From the NCBI GenBank assembly GCA_000751295.2, contig CCMO02000001.1, positions 3,252,615-3,316,614 of the forward strand: a DNA stretch of 64,000 nt, written 5' to 3'. The notes under the pieces are model-generated. The model searched no databases. It was given only the letters and a program-made list of their open reading frames with translations, and was not told where the DNA came from. This stretch comes from a bacterium YEK0313 (GTDB taxonomy: Bacteria > Pseudomonadota > Alphaproteobacteria > Rhizobiales > Phreatobacteraceae). Shown here in pieces: positions 32,742-44,792 of the stretch. The translations under genes were made by a program, and so were the position numbers. Numbering within the stretch: the stretch's first letter is position 1; the number at the start of each line of letters is the position of its first letter.

Positions 32742-34026
32742 TGAGACACAGGTGACAGATCGTACCGGACACATGGGTTACAGTTTCCGCTTTTGTTCTG
32801 GAAGCGGAGGGTGGGATGCCATGGAAGGAGTGTTCGGTCATGGACGAGCGTCTTCGCTTCGTTGCCCGCCTGCTGGATGGAGAGGCGATGACGGAGGCCT
32901 GTCGGGCCTTCGGCATCTCACGCAAGACCGGCTACAAGATCTTCAGCCGCTACAAGGAGCACGGACAGGAGGCCCTGAGCGATCGCTCGCGCCGGCCGGT
33001 GCGTTATGCCAACCAGTTGCCCGGCCAGATCGAGAGCCTGATCGTGACGCTCAAGCGGGACAAGCCGCACTGGGGCGCGCGCAAGCTGCGCGAACTGATC
33101 GTGCGGCGGTTGGCCGGCGACGTACGGGTGCCGGCTCGTAGCACCATCCATGCGGTCCTGCATCGCCACGGCCTGGTGAAGCCGCCGGGGCGCCCGCGCC
33201 ATCGGGCCCATGGCACGGCGCTGTCGCAAGGGGCGGTCGCCAATGCGCTGTGGTGCGCCGACTTCAAGGGGGAGTTCAAGCTCGGCAACGGACAGTACTG
33301 CTACCCGCTCACCGTGACCGACCACGCCTCGCGCTTCCTGCTCATGTGCGAAGCATTGGACTCGGTGCGGGAAGAGCTGGCGATCACGGCCTTCGAGCAG
33401 TTGTTCCGCGAGCGGGGCCTGCCGGAGGCCATTCGCTCCGACAATGGCGTGCCCTTTGCCAGCCCGAACGGCCTGTTCAATCTGTCCAGGCTCTCGGTCT
33501 GGTGGCTCAGGCTCGGCATTGCCATCGAACGCATCCAGCCCGGCCAGCCGCAGCAGAATGGGCGGCACGAGCGCATGCATCTCACGCTGAAGAAGGAAGC
33601 GACCCGTCCGGCCGGCCAGAACAGCCTGCAGCAGCAGGGCCGGTTCGATGCCTTCCAGAAGGAGTTCAACACCGAGCGTCCTCACGAGGGGCTCGACATG
33701 AAGTGTCCGGCCGAGGTCTATACGCCATCATGCAGGCCCTACACGGGCCTGCCGGAGCTCAGCTATCCCCTGCATGACCGCGACGTGATGATCACCGCCT
33801 GCGGCCGCCTGTGCCTGCACCGAAAGAAGATCAACGTCTCGACCGTGCTCGCCGGTCAGCGCGTCGGCATCAAGGAAGTCGACGAGGGCATTTGGCTCGT
33901 CAGCTTCATGAGCTACGATCTCGGCTACTTCGATTTGGAACAGAAAACCCTGCAGCCACTCGACAACCCGTTCGGGCCAAGAGTGTCACCCATGTCTTAG
34001 GTACAATCTGTTACCCATGTGTCCGG
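32742..34026 (+). mobile_element. IS481-family insertion sequence (first copy)
   Basis: The element carries one DDE transposase. Each end has two related motifs: GACACAGGTGACAG (32745-32758) and GACACATGGGTTACAG (32768-32783) on the left, with GACACATGGGTAACAG (34023-34008, minus strand) and GACATGGGTGACAC (33996-33983, minus strand) on the right. Aligned, the ends form an imperfect inverted repeat of about 40 bases. The exact outer boundary is uncertain by a few bases. I see no target duplication. It lies between the MBL hydrolase and tRNA-Lys. Confidence 0.8.
32816..34000 (+). CDS. IS481-family DDE transposase
   Basis: This 394-residue transposase has an N-terminal helix-turn-helix (EACRAFGISRKTGYKIFSRY, about 28-47). 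An rve integrase core follows. The catalytic acids are in LWCADFKGEFKL, EAIRSDNGVPFA and QQNGRHERMHLTLKKEA. A C-terminal region of about 90 residues follows the core. The reading frame is intact. GGAGG precedes the ATG at 32816; an ATG at 32840 with AAGGAG nine bases upstream is also credible. Confidence 0.93.
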   Translation: MPWKECSVMDERLRFVARLLDGEAMTEACRAFGISRKTGYKIFSRYKEHGQEALSDRSRRPVRYANQLPGQIESLIVTLKRDKPHWGARKLRELIVRRLAGDVRVPARSTIHAVLHRHGLVKPPGRPRHRAHGTALSQGAVANALWCADFKGEFKLGNGQYCYPLTVTDHASRFLLMCEALDSVREELAITAFEQLFRERGLPEAIRSDNGVPFASPNGLFNLSRLSVWWLRLGIAIERIQPGQPQQNGRHERMHLTLKKEATRPAGQNSLQQQGRFDAFQKEFNTERPHEGLDMKCPAEVYTPSCRPYTGLPELSYPLHDRDVMITACGRLCLHRKKINVSTVLAGQRVGIKEVDEGIWLVSFMSYDLGYFDLEQKTLQPLDNPFGPRVSPMS

Positions 34027-34045
34027 GTCGGACACAGAGCTTGGA

Positions 34046-34120
34046 TGGTGAGCGGGGAGGGGATCGAACCCTCGACCACATGATTAAAAGTCACGTGCTC
34101 TACCGCTGAGCTACCCGCCC
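34046..34120 (-). tRNA. tRNA-Lys (anticodon TTT)
   Basis: On the minus strand the gene reads GGGCGGG at the 5' acceptor and CCCGCTC plus discriminator A at the 3' side, pairing over seven bases with one G-T. The D-arm is TAGCTCAGCGGTAGAGC, the anticodon loop CTTTTAA, and the T-arm contains GGTTCGATCC. CCA is encoded at 34048-34046. It follows the IS element by about 20 bases. Confidence 0.96.
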
Positions 34121-34210
34121 ATCCGGGCGCGGGTTTGGCGGATCGCGCCCGGGAAGTCAACGGCGAAGGCTCAAGCCCTTGCAATTCTTGCGTTGATAAG
34201 CGCTGGTGCG

Positions 34211-34957
34211 TCAGAGCGCGAAGCCGCCGTCGGCAAGGTGGATCTGGCCGGTCGTGTAGCTCGATTCATCGGAGGCGAGGTACAGCGCGAGAAAGGCGAT
34301 CTCCTCGGCCGTGCCGAGCCGGCCGATCGGCTGGCGGTCGATGAAGGCCTTGCGGGTCGCGTCCAGCGACTGGCCGGTGGAAGCGGCGAGCGCCTTGATC
34401 CGCTCGTCGAGCGAGGGCGACTGGATCGTGCCCGGGCAAATTGCGTTGGCGCGGATGCCCTTGCGGATGAAATCGATCGCCACCGCCTTGGTCAGGCCGA
34501 TCACCGCCGCCTTGGTGGCGCCATAGGCATAGCGGTTCGGCACGCCACGCACCGAGGAGGCGCCGGAGGCGATGTTGACGATCGAGCCGCCGCCCTTCTC
34601 CAGCATGCCCGGCAGGAAGGCCTTGATGGTGCGGTGCATCGACTTGACGTTGAGGTCGAAGGAGAAGTCCCAGTCCGCCTCGCTCGTATCGAGCACCGTG
34701 CCGTGGTGCACGAATCCGGCGGCGTTGACCAGGATGTCGATGGGGCCGGTCTTGGCGGCCAGCGCCTCCACCGCCCGTGTCGAACGCACGTCCAGCTTCA
34801 GCTTCTTCGCCCTGGCGATGCCCTCGAGCTTCGCCCTATCGATATCGGTCGCATAGACGGTCGCGCCCTCGGCCGCGAACAGTTCCGCGATGGCGCGGCC
34901 GATGCCGTGCCCCGCCGCCGTCACGACGGCAATCTTGCCCGTCAGCCGCTTCGCCAT
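34211..34957 (-). CDS. Short-chain dehydrogenase/reductase, DHRS6/BDH2-like
   Basis: This 248-residue classical SDR has the NAD site VTAAGHGIGRAIAE (about 12-25), the NAAG motif in DILVNAAGFVHHG, catalytic Ser in NIASGASSVRG and the YxxxK pair in RYAYGATKAA. The stretch VNAAGFVHHGTVLDTSEADW, IKAFLPGML and ICPGTIQSPSLDERI closely follow the animal DHRS6 (BDH2) group and bacterial 2-keto-3-deoxy-L-fuconate dehydrogenases. It is therefore probably a cytoplasmic NAD-dependent hydroxyacid or sugar-acid dehydrogenase. The ATG at 34957 was chosen over an upstream arginine-rich extension. Confidence 0.88.
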   Translation of the reverse strand: MAKRLTGKIAVVTAAGHGIGRAIAELFAAEGATVYATDIDRAKLEGIARAKKLKLDVRSTRAVEALAAKTGPIDILVNAAGFVHHGTVLDTSEADWDFSFDLNVKSMHRTIKAFLPGMLEKGGGSIVNIASGASSVRGVPNRYAYGATKAAVIGLTKAVAIDFIRKGIRANAICPGTIQSPSLDERIKALAASTGQSLDATRKAFIDRQPIGRLGTAEEIAFLALYLASDESSYTTGQIHLADGGFAL

Positions 34958-35053
34958 GTCGTCTCGCTCCCGTCCAGCGCCTGTTTTCGCCGTCTTTGCG
35001 GCGCCGCGCCCCAAGACGTGGCATGGGCCGGACGAACCTGTCCAGACCGGCAG

Positions 35054-35809
35054 CTACCCGCCGAAGCGCTGGGAGAGTTGCGTGTCGAAGGTCTTGAGAT
35101 CGCCGAGAATGCGGTCGAGCAGGGCGGCATCGCGCAGCCGCACCGCTGTTGCCACCACGTCGAGGCCAGCGACGATCGGATCGGCCAGGCGGCGATATTC
35201 CGCGTCGGTGGAGACTTCGGTGGCGGCATAGGCGTCGCAGCGTTTCAGCGCCCAGCGATAGACCGCTGCCTTGGCGACGACATCGCTGCGCGCCTCGCCG
35301 CGCGTCATGTCGGGCGGCATGCGTTTCAGGGCCATGAAGGCATCGAGCGCATCGGTCGCCTCGTCCAGGCATTCGACCAGCCCGTAGAGGCCGGCGGCCT
35401 TGCGCAGCATGATCCATTCGCGCCGGAGCGGGGCAAGCTCGTCGAGCGCCGCCTCCACGCGGTTGTCGCCGAGCGCCTCGCCGGCCCGCTTCAGCCGCGC
35501 GCCGGTGCCGTCGAGAGCTTCCGGGAACATGTTGACGCGGGCGAACATGGCCGGCGGATCGTTGCGATAGGCTTCCGCCGCCTCGGCCCACAGTGCGATC
35601 AGGCGCTTGAGGCTGGCATTGGCTTCGTCGGCCTGGCCCGCCCTGAGGCTCGCCGTGGTCGCGCGATAGAGCGCCTGCGCCTCGCCGAGCTTGGCGACGA
35701 AGCTGCCCGCGCCGGCGCGTGCGAGCCCGCCCGCCGGTGTCCAGAGGGCCATGGCGGCGACGGAGATGAGGAAAATAATCCGACAGAGTGCTTTCACGGC
35801 GCGCACCAT
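35054..35809 (-). CDS. Exported protein of unknown function
   Basis: I do not recognise this family. The 251-residue product has a clear signal peptide (MVRAVKALCRIIFLISVAAM to about residue 32). The mature part is helical and rich in Ala, Leu and Arg, with no metal or heme motif. Three cysteines occur, one of them in the signal and the others in LVECLDEATD and LKRCDAYAAT. The ATG at 35809 has GGGAGG eight bases upstream. It lies between the SDR gene and a MAPEG-like gene, all on the minus strand. Confidence 0.75.
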   Translation of the reverse strand: MVRAVKALCRIIFLISVAAMALWTPAGGLARAGAGSFVAKLGEAQALYRATTASLRAGQADEANASLKRLIALWAEAAEAYRNDPPAMFARVNMFPEALDGTGARLKRAGEALGDNRVEAALDELAPLRREWIMLRKAAGLYGLVECLDEATDALDAFMALKRMPPDMTRGEARSDVVAKAAVYRWALKRCDAYAATEVSTDAEYRRLADPIVAGLDVVATAVRLRDAALLDRILGDLKTFDTQLSQRFGG

Positions 35810-35858
35810 AACCGAAGCCTCCCGCCGATGCATCCCGACGGCGATGCCAGCGCTGCGG

Positions 35859-36234
35859 CTACCGGAAGGCCGGCAGGACGAAGATCGCGATGTTGACGAC
35901 AAGGCCGGCCAGGTAGGCGAACGAGCGCGCGGTCGCGACGTCGCCGATATAGAGCGCCGCGTGGAGGGCGCGCAGCAGGATATAGGCCGCGGCGAGCGCA
36001 TTCAGCGCCGGTTGCGATGCGCCCGAGGTCACCGCGATGATCACCGCCGCCGCGAAGAAGGGGAAGTTCTCGTAGCCGTTCTGATGCGCCGCATAGGCCC
36101 GCTGGCGCGCGGGCGGCAGCCGGTCGAGGCCGGCGCGGGGGTGATGATTGTGCCCCTCCGGTCCGGCCTTGGCATAGGCAACCACCGCAAGCGGCAGGAG
36201 CGCCGCGACGCGCACGCACCAAGGCGAAGGGCAT
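35859..36234 (-). pseudogene. MAPEG-family membrane protein with an apparent one-base frameshift
   Basis: The body is a typical small MAPEG protein of about 124 residues: WCVRVAALLPLAVVAYAKAG, YAAHQNGYENFPFFAAAVI, AAAYILLRALHAALYIGD and a final hydrophobic helix, giving four membrane segments. The natural start, ATG at 36234 with AGAGG eight bases upstream, reads MPFAL in a different frame. Removing one T from the pair complementary to 36221-36222 would give MPFAWCVRV, the normal MAPEG start. The only alternative is an upstream proline-rich reading without a ribosome site. Either an assembly error or a real inactivating insertion. Confidence 0.7.
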
Positions 36235-36366
36235 GGCGATGGCCTCTCGGGCGAGGGGAAGGCCGCGAGTCGGCCCACGACGTGAATGCCATGACAGCGA
36301 TGTTGGGACACGGAACGGTTGTCAACATGGTGCCGTGCTCTACCGGGCGAAGACTACGCCACCGTG

Positions 36367-37257
36367 TCAGGCGCCGCGTAGGAAGGCCTCCAGCCGGTCA
36401 CGCCCCGGCATGCCCTTGCGGCCGCCGAAGGCCGTGCATTTGAGTGCGGCGGCGCCATTGGCGAAACGCACGGCCGATGCCAGCGGCTGGCCTTCAGCGA
36501 GCGCCACGGCCAGCGCGCCGTGCCAGGTATCGCCCGCGCCGAGCGTATCGACAGCGGCCACCGCGAAAGCCGGCACGTGCCGGGCCTTGCCGTCCTCCAT
36601 GTACCAGGCGCCGCGCGGCCCGTCGGTGACGAGCAGGACATTGGCGGCATCGCGCGCGGCATGGGCGAGGGCCGCGGGCAGGTCATCGATGCCGGTCAGA
36701 TCGCGCAGGGCGGTCTCGGAAAAGCCGACATGGCTGGCAAGGCCGACGATTTCGGGCCGGGTCGGCCGGCGGTCGGCATCGAGCACCGAGGGAATGCCGG
36801 CGGCGCGCGCCTGCGGCAGGACCGTGAAGGCCGCCTCGATCCAGCGCGTCTCGGCATAGATGGCATCGGCGCGCCGGCCGAGATCATCGGGGATCCAGTC
36901 GGTTGCCGCGGGCATGTCCGGATCGGAATAGCTCACCACCATGCGCTCGCCGGCGGGATCGACCATGACGGCCGAAACCGGCGAGCGGTGACCGGGGCAG
37001 GTGCGGACCAGCGCGCAGTCGATGCCGTCGGCGACGAGCTCGTCGCGCATGGCGGCGGCCGGCGGGTCGTCGCCGAGCCGCGAGATCAGGCTGACGCGCG
37101 CGCCGAGCCGCGCGCAGGCGGTGGCGGCATTGCCGGCGAGCCCACCGCCCGACAGGGTCATGTGGCGCGAGCGATATTTGACCGGCGCGGCCGGAAGGGC
37201 GTCGAGCTGATAGATATAGTCGAGCGTGGTGATGCCGGCGCAGACGATGCGGGTCAT
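36367..37257 (-). CDS. PfkB-family sugar kinase
   Basis: This 296-residue ribokinase-like enzyme has the N-terminal GGGLAGNAATACARLGARVS motif (about 37-56). The C-terminal ATP/anion-hole signature is DTLGAGDTWHGALAVALAEG, with the catalytic Asp in GAGD. It phosphorylates a sugar or nucleoside; the exact substrate is unclear. The start overlaps the stop of the upstream YbaN gene by four bases (ATGA), so the two are translationally coupled. Confidence 0.9.
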   Translation of the reverse strand: MTRIVCAGITTLDYIYQLDALPAAPVKYRSRHMTLSGGGLAGNAATACARLGARVSLISRLGDDPPAAAMRDELVADGIDCALVRTCPGHRSPVSAVMVDPAGERMVVSYSDPDMPAATDWIPDDLGRRADAIYAETRWIEAAFTVLPQARAAGIPSVLDADRRPTRPEIVGLASHVGFSETALRDLTGIDDLPAALAHAARDAANVLLVTDGPRGAWYMEDGKARHVPAFAVAAVDTLGAGDTWHGALAVALAEGQPLASAVRFANGAAALKCTAFGGRKGMPGRDRLEAFLRGA

Positions 37258-37616
37258 GAATGCGGCCTCGTGCCGACATAGAGCGCGGATGCCGCGAGGC
37301 AAAGCCCGGAGGCGGCTACGGCGATCGGCGGCGCCGTGAGAATGACGATGAGCCACGACAGGGCCATGGAACCGATGGCGATGACCTTGATCCGCGGCGC
37401 GATGGCGCCGGTCGCGCGCCAACGCCGGACCTGCGGCCCGAGCTTCGGATGATGGATCAGCCACGCTTCGAAACGGGGCGAGGACCGCGCGAACAGGCCG
37501 GCGGCGATGATCAGGAAGATCGTGCCGGGCAGGCCGGGCAGCACCAGGCCGACAGCGCCGATGGCGACGCAGAGCCAGCCGACGGCCATGAGGAGCAGGC
37601 GCCAGGGCTGCCGCAT
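37254..37616 (-). CDS. YbaN/DUF454-family inner-membrane protein
   Basis: This 120-residue protein has the DUF454 pattern: a first hydrophobic segment (LLMAVGWLCVAIGAVGLVLP), then LPGTIFLIIAAGLFARSSPR, HPKLGPQVRRWRATGAI and two closely spaced helices near the C-terminus. Function is not established. It lies just downstream of recG and is coupled to the PfkB kinase. Confidence 0.9.
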   Translation of the reverse strand: MRQPWRLLLMAVGWLCVAIGAVGLVLPGLPGTIFLIIAAGLFARSSPRFEAWLIHHPKLGPQVRRWRATGAIAPRIKVIAIGSMALSWLIVILTAPPIAVAASGLCLAASALYVGTRPHS

Positions 37617-37621
37617 GACCG

Positions 37622-39721
37622 TCAGCCCGCCTTGATGAGGCGGATCGCCTCGTCGCGCCCGAACAGATAGAGCAGGTCACGCAGCGCTTCGCCCCGCGCG
37701 CCCGTCAGCTTCGGATCCGTCTCGATCACCAGCCGGGCGTCGTTGCGGGCGGTTTCGAGCAGTCCCGCATGATGTTCGAGCCGGGCGAGGCGGAAGCCGG
37801 GCATGCCCGACTGCTTGGTGCCGAGCACGTCGCCTTCGCCGCGCAGCTTCAGGTCCTCCTCGGCGATGCGGAAGCCGTCCTCGGTCTCACGCATGATGTC
37901 GAGCCGCTTGCGCGCGACTTCGCCGAGCGGGCCCTTGTAGAGCAGGATGCAGGTGGAGGCCGTCTCGCCGCGCCCGATCCGGCCGCGCAGCTGATGGAGC
38001 TGGGCGAGGCCGAAACGTTCGGCATGGTCGATGACCATGACGGAGGCGGCCGGAACGTCGACGCCGACCTCGATGACGGTGGTCGCGACCAGCAGCTGGC
38101 TGTCGCCGCGCTGGAAGCGCAGCATGGCGGCGTCCTTGTCGGCGCCTTTCATCTGGCCGTGAATGAGGTCGACGCGCGCGCCGAAGCGCTGGCCGAGCGT
38201 TGCGAAGCGCTCCTCGGCCGCCGCCATGTCGATCTCCTCGCTCTCCGCCACCAGGGGGCAGACCCAATAGACCTGCCGGCCGGCCTCGATGGCGCGGCCG
38301 ATCGCATCGATCACCTCGCCGAGCCGCTCGAGCGCGATAACGCGGGTGTCCACGGGCTTGCGACCGGCCGGCTTTTCGGTGAGCTGCGATGAGTCCATGT
38401 CGCCGAAATAGGTCAGCACCAGGGTGCGCGGAATGGGTGTCGCGGTCATGACCAGGAGATCGACCGCCTCGCCCTTGGCCGCCAGCGCCAGGCGCTGATG
38501 GACGCCGAAGCGGTGCTGCTCGTCGATCACGGCAAGGCCGAGATCGTGGAAACGCACCGTCTCCTGGAACAGCGCGTGGGTGCCGACGACGATCGAGATC
38601 TCGCCCGTTTCGAGCCGCGTGAGGATCCGCTGGCGCTCCAGGCCCTTCTCGCGGCCGGTGAGCACAGCGATCTCCAGCCCGGATCCGCTGGCGAGCGCCA
38701 TCAGCGTCTTGGCGTGCTGGCGCGCCAGGATTTCGGTCGGCGCCATCAGCGCCGACTGCCGGCCGGCCCCGGCCGCCGCCGCGCAGGCCATCAGCGCGAC
38801 CACCGTCTTGCCGGAGCCGACATCGCCCTGGATCAGCCTGAGCATGCGGGTATCGGCCGCCATGTCGGCGGCGATATCGGCGATCGCGCGCTGCTGCGAG
38901 CCGGTGAGCGTGAAGGGCAGGCCGGCTTCGACCCGCGCCCTGACCGAGCCGTCGCCGACATTGCGCCGCCCGGCCGGCCGCCGGAGGTTGGCCCGGACGA
39001 GCCCGAGCGCCAGCTGGTTGGCCAGCAGCTCGTCATAAGCAAGGCGCGACCAGGCCGGTCCGTCGGCGGCGAAATCGTCGGGAGCGGCCGGCACGTGCAC
39101 CGTGCGCAGGGCGGTCGCGAAATCCGGCCAGGCCCGCCGGTCGAGATGGTGCCGGTCCTGCCATTCGATCAGTTTCGGCAGCTTGGCGAGCGCGGTCTCG
39201 CAGGTGCGCCGGATCAGCGCGCCGCCGAGCCCCTCGGTCATCGGGTAGACCGGCTCGATCAGCGGCATGCCGGCGGCCTGTTCGGCGGTGACGACCCGGT
39301 CCGGATGGACCATCTGGCGCATGCCGTCGAACAGCTCGATCGTGCCGGAGACGATCCGCGTCTCGCCGACCGGCGCCATCTGCTCGATGCGCGCGCGATG
39401 CGCATGGAACCAGACGAGCGTCAGGTCGCCGGTCTCGTCCGATGAGAGCACCCGATAGGGCGCGCGCGATTTGCCGGGGGGCGGCGGCCGGTGGCGATCG
39501 ATCGTCACCTCGACCGTGACGATTTCGCCGGGCCGCGCCTCGGCGAGCGTCGGCCGGGCCCGCCGGTCGATCAGCCCGCTCGGCAGGTGAAACAGCAGAT
39601 CGACAACCCGCGGCGGGCCGTCGGTACCGAGCAGGCGCTTGAACAGGGCGTCGAGCTTCGGGCCGACGCCTTTCAGTGTGCCGAGGGGGGCAAAGAGGGG
39701 ATCGAGTCGCGTGGGACGCAT
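37622..39721 (-). CDS. recG: RecG, ATP-dependent DNA helicase
   Basis: This 699-residue helicase reverses stalled replication forks and branch-migrates junctions. The N-terminal wedge/OB domain occupies roughly residues 1-240. Walker A is GDVGSGKTVVALMACAAAAG, the DExH-type box is VIDEQHRFGVHQR, and later motifs TATPIPRTLVLTYFGDMDSS and QLHQLRGRIGRG are all present. The start at ATG 39721 gives MRPTRLDPLFAPLGTLKGVG, the normal RecG N-terminus. It diverges from sdhE-mfd across about 150 bases. Confidence 0.96.
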   Translation of the reverse strand: MRPTRLDPLFAPLGTLKGVGPKLDALFKRLLGTDGPPRVVDLLFHLPSGLIDRRARPTLAEARPGEIVTVEVTIDRHRPPPPGKSRAPYRVLSSDETGDLTLVWFHAHRARIEQMAPVGETRIVSGTIELFDGMRQMVHPDRVVTAEQAAGMPLIEPVYPMTEGLGGALIRRTCETALAKLPKLIEWQDRHHLDRRAWPDFATALRTVHVPAAPDDFAADGPAWSRLAYDELLANQLALGLVRANLRRPAGRRNVGDGSVRARVEAGLPFTLTGSQQRAIADIAADMAADTRMLRLIQGDVGSGKTVVALMACAAAAGAGRQSALMAPTEILARQHAKTLMALASGSGLEIAVLTGREKGLERQRILTRLETGEISIVVGTHALFQETVRFHDLGLAVIDEQHRFGVHQRLALAAKGEAVDLLVMTATPIPRTLVLTYFGDMDSSQLTEKPAGRKPVDTRVIALERLGEVIDAIGRAIEAGRQVYWVCPLVAESEEIDMAAAEERFATLGQRFGARVDLIHGQMKGADKDAAMLRFQRGDSQLLVATTVIEVGVDVPAASVMVIDHAERFGLAQLHQLRGRIGRGETASTCILLYKGPLGEVARKRLDIMRETEDGFRIAEEDLKLRGEGDVLGTKQSGMPGFRLARLEHHAGLLETARNDARLVIETDPKLTGARGEALRDLLYLFGRDEAIRLIKAG

Positions 39722-39874
39722 GGCGGCAATGTTATAGCCGCTTTCCGCCAGCTGCAGCGGTTCCAAGCCGCGCCAAGCTTTGCTAGGACAGCGCGCGAAC
39801 CGGGCGGCGCCTTTCAAGGGGTGTCCCCGGCTTTTGCCGTTTGGCCCGAGAAGACGAACCCGAAGAGCCCGTCC

Positions 39875-40173
39875 ATGACCGGAACCAGCCGTTCCAGCGC
39901 CGATCTCGACCCCCGCCGCCGCAAGATCCTGTTCAGGTCCTGGCATCGCGGCACGCGCGAAATGGACCTGATCATGGGCCGTTTCGCCGACGTCCATATC
40001 GGCGCCATGAGCGAGGCCGAGCTCGACGATTATGAGCGCCTGATCGAGGTGCCCGACCGGGATCTTTTCGCCTGGGTCACCGGCAAGGCCGAGACACCCG
40101 GCAATTACGACACCGAGGTGTTCCGGACGCTGAAAACCTTCCACGCGGAAGGCAAGGGAGCCTGGCTCGGCTG

Positions 40174-40174
<1 letters not shown>
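39875..40174 (+). CDS. sdhE: SdhE, succinate dehydrogenase flavinylation factor
   Basis: This 99-residue cytoplasmic protein carries the family signature RSWHRGTREMDLIMGRFAD, including the RGxxE motif that assists covalent FAD attachment to SdhA. It is followed by DDYERLIEVPDRDLFAWVTG. The TGA stop overlaps the ATG of mfd by one base, so the genes are coupled. This sdhE-mfd arrangement opposite recG is common in alphaproteobacteria. Confidence 0.95.
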
Positions 40175-43692
<3,518 letters not shown>

Positions 43693-43794
43693 GCGCCGGG
43701 CCATCCTCGCCACCGGAGCCGCGTCGCCAGGCGCGGCGAGCCGCCCGCGCATCGATGCGGTGTCGGCAACGACCGCCGACCACAGGCCGCCCGC

Positions 43795-44700
43795 TCAGGC
43801 GTTCGGCTTCAGATTGACGATCACCACGCCCGCGAGCGCCATCACGCCGCCGACGATGCCGAGCGTGCCGGGCACCTCGCCGAGCCAGATGAAGCTGATC
43901 ACCATGGCCATCGGCGGCACGCAATACTGGAAATTGGCGGCCCGGGCCGCTGGCAGCCGCGATAGGGTGACGGCCCAGGTGCCGTAGGCGACGACGCTGG
44001 AGACCAGGGCGAGCCAGGCGACGGCCCACAGCGCCTGCGCCGGCGCGGCCGGGATCTCGGCCAGTGCGCCCGGCAGGAAGGGCGACAGGGCAAGGCCGCC
44101 GATGGCCATGTTCCAGGCCGCGACGACCAGCGGCTTGTGGCGCGCGAACAGCGGCTTCTGCACCACCGTCGTGATCGCGTTGCAGAAGGCGGCGCCGAGG
44201 ATCAGCAGCACGCTGGCGCCGACGTCGAGGTCCAGCCCGTTGCCGAGCGCGATGACGCCGATGCCGGCGAAGGCAAGGGCCGTGCCGGCCCAGGCGCGCA
44301 GGCTGAAGCGCTCGCCGAGGATCGCCATGGCGAGCGCTGCGGTCATGATCGGGTTGGTATTGATGATGAAGCTCGCGGCCCCCGCGGGAACGACCCGCTG
44401 GCCGAGATTGAGCAGGATCGCATAGAGCGCGATGAAGACGATGCCGCCGACAAGGAAGCGCCAGATATCGGCGCGATCCGGCAGGCCGGCGCGGGTGGCC
44501 ACGAGAAAGAGCGTGGCGGGGATGCCGGCGAGCGCGAACCGCAGCGCCGCGAGCTCCAGCGCGCCGAAGCCTGCGAGCCCGGCCCGGATCGCCGGAAAGG
44601 ACGCCGCCCAGGCAATGATCGTGAAGGGAATGGTGAAGGCGAGCACGGGATCGAGCCCGGAGCCGGAGCGGCTGGGCGAGGCGGGCGAGGCGGAGGTCAT
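43795..44700 (-). CDS. EamA/DMT-family transporter
   Basis: This 301-residue inner-membrane protein has ten predicted helices arranged as two EamA repeats. It includes AAGAASFIINTNPIMTAALA (end of repeat 1) and FQYCVPPMAMVISFIWLGEV (end of repeat 2). Members export metabolites such as amino acids. It is divergent from the LysR regulator at 44793, its probable controller. Substrate unknown. Confidence 0.9.
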   Translation of the reverse strand: MTSASPASPSRSGSGLDPVLAFTIPFTIIAWAASFPAIRAGLAGFGALELAALRFALAGIPATLFLVATRAGLPDRADIWRFLVGGIVFIALYAILLNLGQRVVPAGAASFIINTNPIMTAALAMAILGERFSLRAWAGTALAFAGIGVIALGNGLDLDVGASVLLILGAAFCNAITTVVQKPLFARHKPLVVAAWNMAIGGLALSPFLPGALAEIPAAPAQALWAVAWLALVSSVVAYGTWAVTLSRLPAARAANFQYCVPPMAMVISFIWLGEVPGTLGIVGGVMALAGVVIVNLKPNA

Positions 44701-44792
44701 GGCGGGCCCTGTCGGCTGTCGGTCTTGTCGCCTTCGATAGACGCCGCGTTGAGCTGATTGACAAACGAGTAATTCGATGACGAGCTGTGAGC

